Notes: generated by a model not told the origin, from the sequence alone. 64,000 nucleotides of DNA from Gordonibacter sp034932485 (GCA_034932485.1 JAYFOQ010000021.1:62001-126000), one strand, 5' to 3'; counted from the first letter of the stretch, positions 25,359-35,151 are shown. Numbers and translations are program-made.

Positions 25359-28300
25359 TTATTTCCATTGCGGCAGATCTTGTAAAGCCACCACCGATAA
25401 ACCACTTACACGGGCAACCTCCATACCCGCTACCATAGCCTGAGCTCCGGCCAGGTTTGTTACATGGGTCACACCGTGCTTCACGGCTTCGAGACGCAAC
25501 TCGTAACCATCAGCACGGGTGGCGTGTCCAAAGGGGGTATTAATCATAAGAGAAACTTCCCCGTTAGCTATCATGTCGCGCACATTCGGCTCACCCTCGT
25601 GAATCTTTTTTACTTGTTCGCACTCTACGCCCGCAGCACGAAGAGCCCGAGCCGTACCCCCGGTAGCCACTAGGCGAAATCCCAGGCGCACAACATCGCG
25701 TGCAATGGACACGATGGCGCGCTTGTCGCGATCGCACACACTGATGAACACCGTACCCCCCTCAGGCAGCGCATAGCTTATAGCCAACTGAGTCTTGGCA
25801 AACGCAGCTGGGAAGTTACGAGCTATACCCATTACTTCGCCAGTGGACTTCATCTCAGGGCCAAGCACGGTATCGGCACCAGGGAATCGACCGAAAGGCA
25901 TAACGGCCTCTTTTACACTAAAGTGCTCTAAGCGACGATCGTCGGACGGGAGGTTCAGGTCGGACACCCGCTCCCCCGCCATGATGCGCGCAGCCAGCTT
26001 GGCTAACGGCACACCGGTGGCCTTCGACACAAACGGAACCGTACGGCTGGCACGCGGGTTCGCTTCGATAATGTAAATAACCTGGTCTTTGATGGCGAAC
26101 TGGATGTTGATGAGACCGACCACTCCCAGGCGCAACGCAAGCTGGCGCGCAATGGAGCGCAGGTTAGCCTGAACGGCTTCGGAAAGAGCAAACGGTGGCG
26201 TACAGCAGGCAGAGTCGCCCGAATGGATACCCGCCATCTCAATATGCTCTAGCACACCACCTACGTACACCTGCTCGCCATCACAGAGTGCGTCGAGATC
26301 AACCTCGACGGCACCTTCCAAAAAGCGATCTAGGTATACCGGATGGTCAGGCGATATCTTCGCCGCCTCAACCATATATTTCTCTAGCTGCGCACCGTCA
26401 TACACGATACCCATACCTCGTCCGCCCAGCACGTAGCTGGGACGCACCAGCAGCGGAAAACCTATTTGGTCGGCCACCGCACAAGCCTCCTCAAACGTGG
26501 AGGCCATGCCAGCAGCCGGGTACACAATGCCCAACTCGTCCAAGATTGCCGAGAAACGGTCGCGATCTTCTGCCAGGTCGATGGCTTCCGGACTCGTACC
26601 CATAATGGGTACACCCGCTTGACGCAGAGCATGAGCCAACTTCAGCGGTGTTTGCCCACCCAGTGTGACTACCACACCATCGGGGCGCTCCACATCCACA
26701 ATGTCCATGACATCCTCGAACGTCAGCGGCTCGAAGTACAGCTTATCTGACGTATCGTAGTCGGTGGATACCGTCTCGGGGTTACAATTCACCATAATGG
26801 TCTCGAACCCAGCCTCAGCCAGCGCGTAGGACGCATGTACGCAACAGTAATCGAACTCGATACCCTGACCAATGCGGTTGGGGCCCGCGCCCAGAATCAT
26901 GGCGCGCTTGCGCGTCTTGGGCGCCACCTCTGTCTCGTCTGCATCGTAGGTCTTATAGTGATAGGCCGTCGAGCTGGGGAATTCGGCTGCACAGGTATCA
27001 ACCGTCTTGAATGCTGGGCGCACGCCGAGAAGCTTGCGGCAGGTGCGTACCGTAAGCTCGTCGGAATTAGTAAGGTGCGCTATCTGCACGTCGGACAGGC
27101 CATAGCGCTTCAGCAGGCGGAAAGCGTCGGCATCCAATTCATCGAGCGCCATACCACGCAAGTTCTCCTGTACGCGCACCATATCGGCCATGCGTGACAC
27201 GAAGAACGGGTCCACTCGACTGGTACGATAAACCTGCTCGACCGTCCACCCTCGTCTCAGCGCCTCTGCTAGGTAGAAGATACGGTCAGCTGTTGGGCGC
27301 GCCACTACGTCGGCAAGGTCCGCATCGGCAATGGATACTTCTTCACCCTTACCATCGGCACCGAGTCCCCCACGCCCGTTTTCTAGCGAGCGCATGGCTT
27401 TGCCCAGTGCCTCCTCAAATGTACGACCAATACTCATGACTTCACCCACGGCCTTCATGCGCGTAGATAATGTATCGTCGGTGCCTTTGAACTTCTCAAA
27501 TGCGAAGCGAGGCACCTTCACGACACAGTAGTCGATGGATGGCTCAAAGCAGGCAGGCGTAGCTTTTGTGATGTCGTTCATAATCTCGTCGAGCGTGTAA
27601 CCTACTGCCAACTTCGCCGCTGCCTTCGCAATGGGAAAACCAGTGGCCTTCGATGCAAGCGCCGAAGAGCGCGACACGCGCGGATTCATCTCGATAACAA
27701 TCATGCGGCCATTGTCCGGGTTAATGGAGAACTGCACGTTCGAGCCGCCCGTCTCCACGCCAATCTTCTCGAGAATAGCAAGCGAGGCCGCGCGCATGCG
27801 CTGGTATTCAATATCAGAAAGCGTCTGCGCTGGGGCGACCGTGATGGAGTCGCCCGTATGAACCCCCATGGGATCGAAGTTCTCAATGGAGCACACAATA
27901 ATGCCGTTGCCAGCATGGTCGCGCATAACCTCCATCTCGTACTCTTTCCAGCCTTCAATGCTCTCTTCCACCAGTACCTCGCCCGCAGGAGAAAGCTCCA
28001 GGCCCTGACCCACAATCTCGTGCAGCTCGGTTTCGTCGTGCGCGATACCACCACCGGCTCCACCCATGGTGAACGAGGGGCGCAAAACCACTGGATAACC
28101 CAAGTCGGCCACAATAGCTTCCGCATCGTCTACGGAGTATGCATAACCCGACCTCGCCGTCTCAATGCCAAGTTCGGCCATACATTCATTGAATAGTTTG
28201 CGATCTTCGCCACGCTCAATAGCGTCCAGATCGCACCCAATCATCTCCACGCCGTATTTGTCAAGGATGCCCGCACGCGCCAGATCAACGGCCGTGTTGA

Positions 28301-28586
28301 GGCCGGTCTGCCCACCCAGCGTGGGCAACAACGCGTCAGGGCGCTCACGTGCGATCACCTGTTCCACAAACTCAGCCGTAATAGGCTCGACGTAGGTACG
28401 GTCGGCAAGGCCCGGATCAGTCATAATAGTGGCAGGGTTGCTATTCACAAGAATAACGCGGTAACCATCAGATTTGAGCACCTTGCAAGCTTGCGCACCC
28501 GAGTAGTCGAACTCACATGCCTGCCCAATAACGATAGGACCACTGCCAATAACGAGGATGCTTTCGATGTCGGTACGCTTAGGCAT
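25359..28586 (-). CDS. carB: Carbamoyl-phosphate synthase large subunit CarB
   Basis: CarB makes carbamoyl phosphate from bicarbonate, ammonia and two ATP, for pyrimidines and arginine. The 1075-residue full-length protein has two homologous ATP-grasp halves (each with IGQACEFDYSG or IGQGIEFDYCC and the paired NSNPATIMTDP / NCNPETVSTDY), an oligomerisation region, and an allosteric MGS-like C-terminal domain (VSIARDVVRLGFRLVATGGT). Its start overlaps the carA stop by 8 bases. With no arginine genes in the window, the PyrR-type leader upstream of carA indicates control by pyrimidines. Confidence 0.97.
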   Translation of the reverse strand: MPKRTDIESILVIGSGPIVIGQACEFDYSGAQACKVLKSDGYRVILVNSNPATIMTDPGLADRTYVEPITAEFVEQVIARERPDALLPTLGGQTGLNTAVDLARAGILDKYGVEMIGCDLDAIERGEDRKLFNECMAELGIETARSGYAYSVDDAEAIVADLGYPVVLRPSFTMGGAGGGIAHDETELHEIVGQGLELSPAGEVLVEESIEGWKEYEMEVMRDHAGNGIIVCSIENFDPMGVHTGDSITVAPAQTLSDIEYQRMRAASLAILEKIGVETGGSNVQFSINPDNGRMIVIEMNPRVSRSSALASKATGFPIAKAAAKLAVGYTLDEIMNDITKATPACFEPSIDYCVVKVPRFAFEKFKGTDDTLSTRMKAVGEVMSIGRTFEEALGKAMRSLENGRGGLGADGKGEEVSIADADLADVVARPTADRIFYLAEALRRGWTVEQVYRTSRVDPFFVSRMADMVRVQENLRGMALDELDADAFRLLKRYGLSDVQIAHLTNSDELTVRTCRKLLGVRPAFKTVDTCAAEFPSSTAYHYKTYDADETEVAPKTRKRAMILGAGPNRIGQGIEFDYCCVHASYALAEAGFETIMVNCNPETVSTDYDTSDKLYFEPLTFEDVMDIVDVERPDGVVVTLGGQTPLKLAHALRQAGVPIMGTSPEAIDLAEDRDRFSAILDELGIVYPAAGMASTFEEACAVADQIGFPLLVRPSYVLGGRGMGIVYDGAQLEKYMVEAAKISPDHPVYLDRFLEGAVEVDLDALCDGEQVYVGGVLEHIEMAGIHSGDSACCTPPFALSEAVQANLRSIARQLALRLGVVGLINIQFAIKDQVIYIIEANPRASRTVPFVSKATGVPLAKLAARIMAGERVSDLNLPSDDRRLEHFSVKEAVMPFGRFPGADTVLGPEMKSTGEVMGIARNFPAAFAKTQLAISYALPEGGTVFISVCDRDKRAIVSIARDVVRLGFRLVATGGTARALRAAGVECEQVKKIHEGEPNVRDMIANGEVSLMINTPFGHATRADGYELRLEAVKHGVTHVTNLAGAQAMVAGMEVARVSGLSVVALQDLPQWK

Positions 28587-29967
28587 GAGCGCCTCCTTCT
28601 ATCAAAGAGGCATGCAGCGCAACTTCCACAGCCGCCGGTGCCTGCTCGCCGAACACCCAGCCGGCAAGACGGTCGGCAGCAATGTCGATATCTAGGTAGT
28701 CTGAAGCGCCGTCCATAAGACGCGTGAATGCGGTGAACAGGTAGTGTGCATCGGTAGGACCTGGTGAAGCCTCCGGATGATACTGCACCGAGAATGCCGG
28801 GATGTCCAGAAACGCGATGCCCTCCGCCGTCCCGTCGTTCAGGTTCACGTGCGTCAAACGAATACGACCAAACCGCTCGTTGTACACCACAGGAGAAATA
28901 CCCTCGCGTACCCAAAAGCGCAGGTCGTCTTCGTGGCTTGCGTGCCCGCCAGAAAGTTCCGGCACCAGTGCGCCCAGACTTGGGAACAGGAGGCCGAAAC
29001 CGTGGTTCTGCGCCGTTATCTCAACACGACCCGTCAACAGGTTTATAACCGGGTGGTTGCCGCCACGATGACCAAACTTCAACTTTTCTATAGCAGCGCC
29101 AGAAGCTTTCGAGATCATTTGGTGGCCGAGGCAAATGCCGAACACAGGCACACGTCCAAGCAGCTTCTCCACCTGCAGATACGTTCCCTCTACCGCGTCA
29201 GGATCTCCCGGGCCATTCGAGAGGAACACGCCGTCGGGATCCATGGCCAACACTTCTTCTGCCGGCATATCCCAAGGCACAACTGTAAGCTCGCAACCCG
29301 AACGCACCAAGTTCTCTAAGATGGAGCGCTTGGCGCCGCAATCATAGGCGACGACGCGATGGCACGGCGCGGTAGCCGGAGCGACGGCAAACTCATGGCT
29401 CTTCGGAAGCTCCGAGAATGTCCGCACCTCGCAGCATGACACACCGGCCGCAAGGTTCACCCCTACAATTGATTCGCTCGCACGCACCTTGGCAAGCAAG
29501 CTTACCTCGTCGGTATCGACCGTAGACAGGATGGCACGCTGGGCTCCGTGATCACGCACATGGCGCACGAGGGCTCGGGTGTCCACATTCTCGATAGCCA
29601 CAATGCCGTGCTTCCACAGATAAGCAGGTAGGCTCATGGTGCAACGCCAACTCGACGGCGTCGTGCACAGATCACGCACCACCAAACCGCGCAACGCCGG
29701 CTTCTCCGACTGCGCATCATCCTCGTTCACGCCGTAGTTACCGATCTGCGGATACGTCATAGTAATGATCTGCCCTGCGTAAGACGGATCGGTGATAACC
29801 TCCAAATACCCCTCAAGTGAGGTATTGAAACATATCTCGCCGAAAACCTCCCCTTCGGCTCCACAGGCCGTTCCACGGAACACAGCTCCGTCCTCAAGCA
29901 CGAGCGCCGCCGGAAAGGCGGCCGCCTTCGACGTGCCTTCTAACAGCTTGCTTGCGATGTCGCTCAA
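28579..29967 (-). CDS. carA: Carbamoyl-phosphate synthase small subunit CarA
   Basis: CarA is the glutamine amidotransferase subunit feeding ammonia to CarB. It is about 462 residues from TTG 29967, which has GAGGAAGG 6-7 bases upstream; an ATG at 29994 lies upstream of that site and next to the leader terminator, so is less likely. The N-terminal domain shows GEICFNTSLEGYLEVITDP. The class I amidotransferase has the catalytic Cys in VFGICLGHQMI and His-Glu in VQYHPEASPGP. The C-terminal tail of about 50 residues after the amidotransferase domain is longer than usual (family near 360-380) and its role is unknown; the N-terminus is also extended. Confidence 0.95.
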   Translation of the reverse strand: MSDIASKLLEGTSKAAAFPAALVLEDGAVFRGTACGAEGEVFGEICFNTSLEGYLEVITDPSYAGQIITMTYPQIGNYGVNEDDAQSEKPALRGLVVRDLCTTPSSWRCTMSLPAYLWKHGIVAIENVDTRALVRHVRDHGAQRAILSTVDTDEVSLLAKVRASESIVGVNLAAGVSCCEVRTFSELPKSHEFAVAPATAPCHRVVAYDCGAKRSILENLVRSGCELTVVPWDMPAEEVLAMDPDGVFLSNGPGDPDAVEGTYLQVEKLLGRVPVFGICLGHQMISKASGAAIEKLKFGHRGGNHPVINLLTGRVEITAQNHGFGLLFPSLGALVPELSGGHASHEDDLRFWVREGISPVVYNERFGRIRLTHVNLNDGTAEGIAFLDIPAFSVQYHPEASPGPTDAHYLFTAFTRLMDGASDYLDIDIAADRLAGWVFGEQAPAAVEVALHASLIEGGAHA

Positions 29968-30004
29968 AACGCTTCCTTCCTCTGTTTGCAGCATATACAA
30001 CAAA

Positions 30005-30032
30005 GCGCCTTCGTCGTTTTAGACAAAGGCGC
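30005..30032 (-). terminator. Leader terminator (attenuator) of carAB
   Basis: On the minus strand GCGCCTTTGTC, a 6-base loop and GACGAAGGCGC form an 11-bp stem with one G-U pair, followed by TTTGTTG. It lies between the PyrR-type loop (30061-30092) and the carA start, the layout of PyrR attenuators. Confidence 0.72.
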
Positions 30033-30060
30033 ACTACTCATAGGAAAGCTATGCTGCGCA

Positions 30061-30092
30061 CCTTGTCGGTCTCTCCGTACCGCCTTAAAGGT
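30061..30092 (-). promoter_or_regulatory. PyrR-binding loop in carAB leader
   Basis: The minus-strand RNA has CCUUUAAGGCGGU, then the loop ACGGAGAG, then ACCGACAAGG. The CGGU/ACCG stem with a C-N-G-N-G-A-G loop matches the anti-antiterminator recognised by PyrR. The same element occurs in the pyrR leader (38546-38579) with near-identical flanks. Binding of UMP-loaded PyrR would favour the downstream terminator. Confidence 0.78.
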
Positions 30093-30219
30093 CGCCGATT
30101 AGTATACGACTATTCCGAGTTTTAGTAGATGAAAATGCATTATTTTCGACTATTTTGATAAAAATATACCGTTAGGAGGCTTTTGGAGCCTTTCGGCTAC
30201 CTGAGCGTTTCCGAAAGTT

Positions 30220-31632
30220 CTATAGCAACTCACACAGCTCGTCGCGGCTGTGTACGCCGAACTTCTGGTAGATGCGCTGTGTATGCGATTTGAGCGTGCC
30301 GTTCGCGATGTTCAGCTCCTGGCCGATGGCGACAGTATTTCTCCCCAACGCGATAAGCTGGAGTACTTCCATCTCACGCGGGCTCAGACCCCGCTCCGCG
30401 CCTTTATCCGCGCAACGCGCCAGCAACTTCGCCCGCTCGTCCTCTTCGGCAATGCCGTCGGCGCCGAAGAAGGTAACGCCCCAGGTGCGGAAGTGTCCAC
30501 TATCGGAAAGTAGCGCCACGGTAGCCACTACCACTAAAAGCGACAACACCACCGTCACAGTCACCGAGTCGAATCCTGCAACAGTGTTTTCACCCACGAA
30601 GGCGAACGAGGCTGCCTGGCCCAACGGGATGGCTGCAAGCGTTACGTTCTGGATACCACAGAGCACCAACACTGACACGCCATAGGTATGGGATATATCA
30701 CAAAGCAAGATGGTTAGCACCAGGAACATGAGCGAGTATCCAGTAGCGATAAAGAACTGCGCAACGACGCTTGTATCCGAAAACGTAAGGAACGTCATCA
30801 TGAGACCACACATCATGAGCACGAAGGGCGTGCGATACAGAAGGGTAAAATCGAAACGCTTCCGCAACATCAAAGCAAGCGCCAGCACAACGACCGAGCC
30901 CACCATCGTACCCACGAGAAACAGGTCAACCGACGGCAGACTGGTCGGACTCTTCACACCGTACACGAACTGATAAAGGCCCAAGACCACGAGCATCCTC
31001 CAAGGGAAGTGGAGCTTCCCCCAAGTTTTCTTGGGCATATCGACAGCAGGCACCAGTCGAAACGCCGTACACAAGCACCCATGCGAAAGCGCCGGCAGCA
31101 CGGCAAGCACCGCTGCAAGCCGCCAACCTTGAGCATCAAGCAGCAACCATGCAAGAAACGAGCCCAACAGGAAGGCACCGGCAACATATAGCACCACACG
31201 CAGCGGTTCGAAGCAGCTGTGCAGCTCAGCCCAGAGCATAATGGATAAGGCCGCACCAAAGCCTCCCGCAACCACCGCGACAGCCACACCCCCTGCGAAA
31301 GCGCCGGGAACGAGGGACTCGGCAAGCAGACCAATGCCCGCTACCAGCATTGAAGAAGTGCAGACCACGCGGGGAGTCTTACGCCCACAAAGCGGCGCAA
31401 GCTTGCGCGCGAACAAGGCAAAAGACACGAAAGCGCACACCATAGCCATGGTGAACAAGCTTTCACCGAACCAAGGACTCTGGGGAAACAGCACGGCCAT
31501 GCGGTGCATGGCAAGCTCCAGCCAGGCGCGCGCGAAAGCAAACCCGAAAAAGCAGAACAGCCATACCCTTGACCCCGACAAAGCAACATCAGGGGTTCCG
31601 ACTTCTTTTTGCGCAGACATCCGAACGACCAC
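30220..31632 (-). CDS. LuxR-family regulator with multi-pass membrane domain
   Basis: The protein of about 470 residues has roughly twelve hydrophobic segments resembling a major-facilitator fold (for example LFCFFGFAFARAWLELAMH and VVLYVAGAFLLGSFLAWLLL). A cytoplasmic C-terminal LuxR helix-turn-helix follows, with GLSPREMEVLQLIALGRNTV and IYQKFGVHSRDELCELL. This architecture is expanded in Eggerthellaceae, usually beside secreted flavin reductases, and the gene is divergent from just such a reductase here. The membrane part probably senses a small molecule. GTG 31632 has AGAGGA 9-10 bases upstream; ATG 31620 is the alternative. The start region lacks a clear promoter. Confidence 0.88.
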   Translation of the reverse strand: MVVRMSAQKEVGTPDVALSGSRVWLFCFFGFAFARAWLELAMHRMAVLFPQSPWFGESLFTMAMVCAFVSFALFARKLAPLCGRKTPRVVCTSSMLVAGIGLLAESLVPGAFAGGVAVAVVAGGFGAALSIMLWAELHSCFEPLRVVLYVAGAFLLGSFLAWLLLDAQGWRLAAVLAVLPALSHGCLCTAFRLVPAVDMPKKTWGKLHFPWRMLVVLGLYQFVYGVKSPTSLPSVDLFLVGTMVGSVVVLALALMLRKRFDFTLLYRTPFVLMMCGLMMTFLTFSDTSVVAQFFIATGYSLMFLVLTILLCDISHTYGVSVLVLCGIQNVTLAAIPLGQAASFAFVGENTVAGFDSVTVTVVLSLLVVVATVALLSDSGHFRTWGVTFFGADGIAEEDERAKLLARCADKGAERGLSPREMEVLQLIALGRNTVAIGQELNIANGTLKSHTQRIYQKFGVHSRDELCELL

Positions 31633-31743
31633 GTAAACATTTCCTCTCTCGTCCTCTCCTCGGGCTATTATAGCCAAGGCACACACCATTCGCACGGGGA
31701 TTCAAGAAAACTGATTATGGCCTTTCATCTGCAAAAACAATGC

Positions 31744-31764
31744 AAGGTTACACAAAAGGTTACA
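31744..31764 (+). promoter_or_regulatory. AAGGTTACA direct repeat in the divergent LuxR/reductase region
   Basis: AAGGTTACA occurs at 31744-31752 and again at 31756-31764, 12 bases apart, about 100 bases before the reductase start and 110 bases before the regulator start. Its position fits a regulator-binding site, but no factor has been matched to it. Confidence 0.3.
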
Positions 31765-31863
31765 ACAATAGTCCATGGGTTTCCTCAAAGATGATTCGCA
31801 AACGGGCTGCTCCGGGCATACTCGCTTTGCATCAGCCAGCAAACGATCGAGGAGGATCCAACT

Positions 31864-33828
31864 ATGAGGACGGGAAAAGTATCACCACAGAGCAACGGGA
31901 ACGTACACGCAACAGGCATCTCGCGACGCAGTTTCATCGCGGGAGCAGCCATTGCGGGCGTCAACGTGGCACTGTTCGGTCTAGGGGGCTGCGCTCCGAC
32001 ACCAGCAAAAACAGCAGGAGGCTACACCGTAGGAACCTACACAGGCACAGGTCAAGGCAAGTTCGGTCCAGTGACCATTGAATCTACCTTCACCGACAGC
32101 GCTATAGAGAGCGTCAAAGTGGCAGTGCACGAAGAGACGAAGTACATTTCCGACCTGGCGATCGAGCGCGTTCCCGCCGCTATTATGGAGCACCAATCGC
32201 TCGGCGTGGACACCGTCACCGGAGCCACGCTGACCAGCACGGCAGTCATCGCCGCCTGCGAGGACTGCGTGAAACAGGCCGGCGGCAATGTGTCAAAACT
32301 AAAGGCGAACTACCAGCCGCCAGCGGCCTCTACCGCAGTCGAGGAGATTCACGCCGACGTGGTTATCGTGGGTGCTGGCGCAAGCGGCACGGTGGCAGCG
32401 GTAAACGCTGCGCGCCTGGGCGCCAAGAAGGTGGTCGTGCTAGAAAAGAGTTGCAACGTAGGCGGCAACGCACTCGTAAGCGGCGGCTATCTGGAATACG
32501 TTCAGGCACCCGATGCGCTGCGCGAGGATATGACGGACAACTACACGGCTATTCTCGAGGCCGACCTGGCAAAAGCCGCCGACGTCATGCCCGCAGAGGA
32601 TCTCGCAGCACTCAAGCAGGCTTATGAGGATTGGAAGGCCTCGGGCAGCACCAAGGTATTCGACGACGTGCGCCTGCAGGCACTGCAGTACTCCGCGCAA
32701 GGAGAGGGTAGCTACGTTGACACGCTCATCGCCATGGAGCACATCGTCGAGCTGGATGCATGGCTTACCGAAAGCGGCTTTGAGTTCAAGCCACTCGTGG
32801 GCATCGTAGGCTATTCGTGGCCGCGTTGGACCTCATCGGTCAACGGGCGCTGCGGTCAAGGCTACTTCGAGTTCTATACCAAAGAGATCGACAAGAACAA
32901 CTACCCAGTCGAAATCTACCTGAACACACCCGCCACCGAACTGATCACCGACGGCAAGACGGTTACGGGCGTCGTGGCCATAGGGGCTGACGGCACCACC
33001 TACCGTGTAACAGCCGATAAAGGCGTCGTACTTGCCACGGGCGGCTTCTCAGGCAACCCGGACATGCTGCGCGAGTACAACACGCGCTGGAACTGGAGCG
33101 CAAATCAAACGCTTTCCACCACCAACGCCTACGGCCACACCGGCGACGGCATTACCATGGCAAAATCCTTGGGCGGCATGGTGGCAGCCATGGACACGCA
33201 GATGCCCTTCCCCTTCGCCGACTGCAAGAACTCCACCGACGAGACTACCGTGGGCGACGACATCGACTGCCCCATCGTGAACAAAGAGGGCAAGCGCTTC
33301 ATGAACGAGGTGCTGGACCGCTATACCATGACCGAAAACATCATGGCTCAGACCGACCAGATGATGTTCATGATCAGCGACAAGGACACGTGCTGGATTG
33401 ACGGGGACGTGAACCGCTACGGGCGCAACGTGCAGAACCTACTCGACCAAGGGCAGCTTTTCCAAGCTGACACCTTAGATGAACTGGCGAAACTGATGGG
33501 CTGCGATGCTGCCACGTTCAAGGACACCATCGAGCGCTACAACGACATCGCACGCAAGGGGGTCGATCCCGACTTCGGGCGCACTACCTTCACCGAGCAC
33601 AGCCCCATCGAGAACCCGCCGTTCTATGCCTCGCCCCGCACCTGGGCCATGCACATCACGGTCGGCGGCCTGGTGGTCGACGCCGCTACCGACTACACCG
33701 TCATCAGCGAGGCCGGTACGCGCATCGAAGGCCTACATGCCATCGGCGAGACCACCGTGGGCAGCTGCGGTATCGGCGTGCAAGGCGAAGGCTTTGCTAT
33801 CGCGCAGGCCCTATTCGGACCTCAATAG
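31864..33828 (+). CDS. Tat-exported flavin reductase of the fumarate reductase/urocanate reductase family
   Basis: The 654-residue exported oxidoreductase has a Tat signal (ISRRSFIAGAAIAG) followed by a lipobox-like GLGGCAP, so it is probably a Tat lipoprotein. An FMN-binding domain (residues 50-140) follows, with DTVTGATLTSTAV, where the Thr of the S/TGAT motif would carry covalent FMN. Then comes a FAD-binding flavocytochrome-c-type domain with DVVIVGAGASGTVAAVNAAR, VGGNALVSGGYLEY and MHITVGGLVVDAATDYTV. There are no heme motifs. The family reduces fumarate, urocanate, other enoates or drugs such as cardiac glycosides; the substrate here cannot be told from sequence. SD GAGGAGG precedes ATG 31864. 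Confidence 0.9.
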   Translation: MRTGKVSPQSNGNVHATGISRRSFIAGAAIAGVNVALFGLGGCAPTPAKTAGGYTVGTYTGTGQGKFGPVTIESTFTDSAIESVKVAVHEETKYISDLAIERVPAAIMEHQSLGVDTVTGATLTSTAVIAACEDCVKQAGGNVSKLKANYQPPAASTAVEEIHADVVIVGAGASGTVAAVNAARLGAKKVVVLEKSCNVGGNALVSGGYLEYVQAPDALREDMTDNYTAILEADLAKAADVMPAEDLAALKQAYEDWKASGSTKVFDDVRLQALQYSAQGEGSYVDTLIAMEHIVELDAWLTESGFEFKPLVGIVGYSWPRWTSSVNGRCGQGYFEFYTKEIDKNNYPVEIYLNTPATELITDGKTVTGVVAIGADGTTYRVTADKGVVLATGGFSGNPDMLREYNTRWNWSANQTLSTTNAYGHTGDGITMAKSLGGMVAAMDTQMPFPFADCKNSTDETTVGDDIDCPIVNKEGKRFMNEVLDRYTMTENIMAQTDQMMFMISDKDTCWIDGDVNRYGRNVQNLLDQGQLFQADTLDELAKLMGCDAATFKDTIERYNDIARKGVDPDFGRTTFTEHSPIENPPFYASPRTWAMHITVGGLVVDAATDYTVISEAGTRIEGLHAIGETTVGSCGIGVQGEGFAIAQALFGPQ

Positions 33829-33888
33829 CAGCACATCCATCCCGTCGAGGGCGCGGCAACTGCCACCGTCCTCAGACCCTCCTACCCC

Positions 33889-33924
33889 CTGCGGTGCGCC
33901 TCCCCTCCCTCGGGCGCACCGCAG
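33889..33924. terminator. Hairpin between reductase and nuclease-like gene
   Basis: CTGCGGTGCGC (33889-33899) pairs with GCGCACCGCAG (33914-33924), an 11-bp perfect stem between two convergent genes. There is no T-tract, so any role as a bidirectional terminator is likely but not certain. Confidence 0.5.
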
Positions 33925-33979
33925 CTACATCTACCTAGGCATCTGGCCTAGAGTAACCAACTCGGTGTAAGTAACCCGT

Positions 33980-34969
33980 TCACTCATTGATCGGTAAACC
34001 CAGCTGACGTCTCAGGTTTACCCTGCGCGCGGGATAGTCGGCCATACGCGCATAAATGGAGCGTTCAAGGTATCGACGAATTGTTGCTGCTATTGTTTCG
34101 AGGGCTTCAGAGCTTTCAATCTCCTTGTTGGTAATACCAACAACCCTCCATCCCATTGCAATAAGAGCATTTGTTCTTCGGGAATCCTCAATACGTCTTG
34201 CTTCGCCCTCGTGTGCATAACGGCTTTGGTATTCAACATCAAGCTTTGCTTCTGGCCAGCACAAATCACAACGGAAACTCGACTTCCCCGTTATAGCTCG
34301 GGCACGAGCATTCGCTTGCACCTTGAAATTCATGTACGGCATGCCCAACCCAAAGCCACCATAAAGGCAAGGAAGACCAAGCATTAAAGCAAGTTTCGTC
34401 TCGCGAACCGAAGCAGACTTATCGGACACATAGCGCAACGCACGCTGCACTTTTTTCGAGCCTTTTAGGGAAGGATTTCGACCCACAAACGCACTGATCT
34501 CCCGAACAGATGTCAGCGGAATCACATTATAGGCCGATTCAACACCAGTACGATAAGTCTGGTAGGTGCCACAAAGCTCATATGCAAACTCCAACAAGGA
34601 CAGATGATTTAATGTCGAAGCAAGGTTGACAAATGCCAATGCGGGAATCGACACGTATGCATTCTCCGATAACCTATAGAATATCGCACCTGATAAAGGA
34701 GCGGAACAAACGTGTTCTTTACAATAAGAAGACAGCCGACGACGCGAATCGTTTTTCACTAAAACATGGGCAGGCTCATCGATCTTAATACCAGGATGTA
34801 AAAGTCGCAAACGGCGGAGGCTCTCTAAATAATCCGACCTTCCAGGAGCCTGATCGGGTAAGGTAAGAATGCCGCTCCGAACAACATCAGATTTTTCCAG
34901 ATATGCAGTACGCAATATCCGCAATGCCGTAGTATGGCTGAAAAATAGCGGTACCCCACCCATGGCCAC
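33980..34969 (-). CDS. Orphan protein with DUF559/PD-(D/E)XK-like C-terminal domain
   Basis: The 329-residue protein has a helical N-terminal region that includes a conserved-looking stretch (SGAIFYRLSENAYVSIPALA and FAYELCGTYQTYRTG). The C-terminal 110 residues resemble very-short-patch/DUF559-type endonuclease folds: SSFRCDLCWPEAKLDVEYQS gives a D-x(n)-E-x-D-x-E arrangement, followed by ALIAMGWRVVGITNKEIES. This protein type recurs in Coriobacteriia, often singly, and has been likened to abortive-infection AbiEi-type proteins; no toxin partner is adjacent. The start GTG 34969 is set by GGAGG 5 bases upstream. Function is unknown. Confidence 0.62.
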   Translation of the reverse strand: MAMGGVPLFFSHTTALRILRTAYLEKSDVVRSGILTLPDQAPGRSDYLESLRRLRLLHPGIKIDEPAHVLVKNDSRRRLSSYCKEHVCSAPLSGAIFYRLSENAYVSIPALAFVNLASTLNHLSLLEFAYELCGTYQTYRTGVESAYNVIPLTSVREISAFVGRNPSLKGSKKVQRALRYVSDKSASVRETKLALMLGLPCLYGGFGLGMPYMNFKVQANARARAITGKSSFRCDLCWPEAKLDVEYQSRYAHEGEARRIEDSRRTNALIAMGWRVVGITNKEIESSEALETIAATIRRYLERSIYARMADYPARRVNLRRQLGLPINE

Positions 34970-35151
34970 ACTCTCCTCCCAAACGCCCTTGCGTTGAGAG
35001 GATCTTATAGGCGTAGTATGGAAAACGAGGGCATCAGTCTTCCTTTGGGCACTTCACCATCATAAAGCGCGCCTACATTGGCTCTTTGATCTAAGAAGCT
35101 TATCACACAAACGCTCTCCCTCAACAGTAAGAAACAGGCTTATAGATTGAC

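Noticed and set aside
28445..28915. 156-residue frame across the carA/carB junction
   Set aside because: Overlaps the two carbamoyl-phosphate synthase genes in another frame and shows no family features.
33506..33970. 154-residue Ser/Pro/Arg-rich frame at the end of the flavin reductase
   Set aside because: It is a shadow of the GC-rich reductase gene, with low-complexity composition and no ribosome-binding site.
33980..34969. Toxin-antitoxin or restriction system
   Set aside because: No partner gene, methylase or antitoxin adjoins the nuclease-like gene; only the orphan call is supported.
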